The notes beneath the pieces were generated by a model. The model did no database searches, had not been told where the DNA came from, and was given only the letters and a program-made list of their open reading frames with translations. A program made the translations under genes and the position numbers. Shown in pieces: positions 62,030-64,000 of a stretch of 64,000 nt of DNA (its first letter is position 1; each line of letters starts with the position of its first letter). Origin of the DNA: Cantharellus purpuraceus (lineage: Eukaryota; Basidiomycota; Agaricomycetes; Cantharellales; Hydnaceae); assembly GCA_025174535.1 (NCBI GenBank), contig JALBUN010000010.1:1178001-1242000 (forward strand). The letters run 5' to 3'.

Positions 62030-63701
62030 ATGTCCAGTGACACTGGCTTATCGGATGCCATAATTCCCTCACTGGTCGCGCTCCGAGTGACAGAGGTAAG
62101 CAAACAACTTTCGCTGCATCGCTGGTCTAATCGCGCCGGTATATTCGCTTGCAGTGCACGTTCGGTGAGAAGCCCTATCCAAGTTATCAAGCGCGAGTCT
62201 ATTGATCATAAAGCCTTTCAGTGGCCTGTGGAGCTTTGTTTGTAAGATTTTTGCTTAACGAGTATTGTGTAAAAGCGGCGACGAACCGGTTTTCAGGCAT
62301 ATGACTGCTTCCTGACGTTCGAGCGGGAGGTTCGTGTTATGGAATTTTCATCTTCCTAGGCGTGTTCATTGCTCGTTAAGGTATACTGCGTCTGGAACTC
62401 CAGATGGACTCTTGGGAAGATACTTTATCTTTTAAATAGATATAGCCCCATCGTGGATACAGTGATGATGGTGTACTGTCAGTGCTTTTGACGAACCTTG
62501 TTATTAGTATCGTACGCTGACATTCAAAACAGCCTTCTTTAGTGTGAAGGATCCGAACGTACTGTGATACAGCTTCATTATACATTTCATCTTTCTGATG
62601 TGTCCCAGATCTGTCCCTTGCTAACTAGGGCAGCTTTATGTAAATTCTGTAGGCATACTCGTCGTGCATTCCTTGCTAACGTTTCTGTCATGTAGGGGCC
62701 CTCCTTGCAGGAACGTTCATCTCTGAAAGTAAGGCACCCATGATTGACATGTATGCCTGTCAGTAACAGTGGCTAGTAATCCTTGCAATGCGAACGTATG
62801 CTCTATGGGATCGTCGTCGGTCCATGCTTGTGTTTATTGTCAGCTTCACACTTGTGAGTACCATTTCAATGTAAAACTGCATATTTGAATTATCACGCTC
62901 TCTAGACCATTTTTTCCATAGCAGTTGTGATTGTGAAGCGATTATTGGACGGAACGACATGTGAGCAGCGTCATCTTCAAGACTGATCTCCTTATATTTA
63001 CGTGGAAAGCAAAGTCGTCCAAGTCTACCCTTTATTGAAATCGCCAAGAGTGGGGATCAATTGCATACCTTTGGCACCCGCTGGACACATAGCGTTCGTA
63101 TTTTTGGTTTCTGTAGTAAATCAAACTGGTGCGCCATATGCACACTAGGTTATCTGAAGTCTTCTGAGAACACGCCTTGCAGTGATCGCAGCATTGACAC
63201 TCTACTGTCGGCTGCAATACTACCGCCTCTGTCGTGGCCCGATGATCACGACAATGTTCCACGATGGTGAGCATAGGTTCGTTGCAGACAGACGAAGATT
63301 AATCGTATATCAGGATTACTATATTACATCTACATTCTAGGTTGGCACTACAGTCTGTTATCCGTGAATGCAATTGAGTCACGGTAAAATATTCAGTCAT
63401 CTCTATGGCTAACGTTGTTGTAGCAGTAGCCGCACCGGTATGAGTATTTCTCACTGTTAATGCATACGTGCTGATCTCTTCGTCCGTAAGGTGCAATATG
63501 GACTTTTACTTGGGCTGTAAGCCTTATTGTAATGGTGCATGGAATATTTGAAGATAATAGCCAACCAGACCTTTTCGTGTGGCGTTCAGCATTTGCTGCA
63601 CGCGCGTGGTGTTAAGCATCCGTGGTGCCTTTGTCTCTCTCCACGAATCAAGTCTTGACGGCATTCCAAGCCGGTCTTTCGGGTTGGTATCACTCAGGTG
63701 A
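62030..63701 (+). pseudogene. DUF6533 membrane-protein gene, right arm, disabled by an in-frame stop
   Basis: Paralogue of the gene at 54551-56170 in inverted orientation. The first exons are intact: MSSDTGLSDAIIPSLVALRV, micro-exons giving CTF and VACGALF, then AYDCFLTFEREVYCVWNSRW, TLGKILYLLNRYSPIVD. In the next exon the codon aligned with CAG of the left copy (HQCEG) is TAG at 62540-62542, so the product would stop after about 80 residues unless that exon is skipped. Later parts remain recognisable, for example TFISE and the tail IRGAFVSLHESS, followed by a longer C-terminus ending at 63701. It appears to be a recently inactivated copy; several splice sites are still present. Confidence 0.6.
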
Positions 63702-64000
63702 TGATCATTGCCAGTGGTCAGATATCGTCCTCCTGACTTAATTTTGTGAGTGCATGACATGTACATAAAATCGAAGTTGAGAGGGTAAATGGTTGTAAGT
63801 TCAGATAAACTACGTGTTGAATTATCAAGACCGACGAAGACGGAACGTTGTCACCACAAAACATTACGGCCGCAAACATACACGTACAACCATAGGACGC
63901 GGCGGTCCCTATTTTCTGTCTCAGCATGCCCGCATGACTCGGTATGGTATAAGTCTTGTTACATGTTCCCAGACACTTCAGTTGTTTTTCTCCCCGTACC
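63702..64000. other. Right window edge, no feature supported
   Basis: About 300 bp downstream of the DUF6533 pseudogene, with no coding signal I can support. Confidence 0.5.

Overview
The window is nuclear DNA of a filamentous fungus, almost certainly a basidiomycete of the class Agaricomycetes. The signs are intron-dense genes (about 45-70 nt introns, up to 22 exons per gene), fungal domain families that are common in mushrooms (DUF6533, DUF6535, multi-exon arrestin-like and F-box proteins), an alternative oxidase, and housekeeping genes closest to basidiomycete forms. I rebuilt gene models by hand from splice sites and reading-frame continuity. Family calls come from recognised motifs, not from a database search.

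Layout, left to right. 1-1682 (-): 5' part of the splicing factor CLF1. 2557-~3740 (-): single-pass membrane protein. 4629-6372 and 6993-8764 (-): tandemly duplicated arrestin-like genes. 10783-12401 (+): Ste7-type MAP kinase kinase. 13809-15483 (+): SNF1/AMPK beta subunit. About 5 kb follow in which I recognise no gene. 20539-21122 (-) and 21454-22031 (+): a divergent pair of paralogous small secreted proteins. 24256-24968 (+): homologue of the animal TRIR/C19orf43 protein. 25148-30169 (-): BBC1/AIM3-type actin-patch protein. 30464-32019 (-): F-box protein. 35659-37043 (-): SUMO ligase Nse2, head to head with 37099-37662 (+) mitochondrial ribosomal protein uS12m. 38162-39867 (+): alternative oxidase. 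40472-42040 (+): DUF6535 membrane protein. 42300-45985 (+): Spo71-like PH-domain protein. 46212-49629 (+): DDHD phospholipase. 49927-51625 (+): Cdc37. 51735-52988 (-): AAGAB/Irc6-type adaptin-binding protein. 53166-54242 (-): F-box/LRR-like protein.

The last 10 kb is accessory in character. Two DUF6533 membrane-protein genes form a large inverted repeat (54551-56170 minus, 62030-63701 plus, the latter with an in-frame stop). Between them lies a 9-exon gene (57450-59863, minus) that I found no name for. Its 664-aa product has an N-terminal helical bundle like the MLKL_NTD domains of fungal proteins, followed by two copies of a unit of about 200 aa built of PH-like segments. The introns sit at matching places in both copies. 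This gene and the small secreted pair are the most novel items.

Functional themes: signalling (MAPKK, AMPK beta, Cdc37 as kinase chaperone), membrane traffic and lipids (arrestins, BBC1, adaptin-binding protein, DDHD lipase, PH protein), mitochondria (AOX, uS12m), and RNA or chromosome maintenance (CLF1, TRIR-like, Nse2). Five introns in the models use GC-AG rather than GT-AG boundaries.
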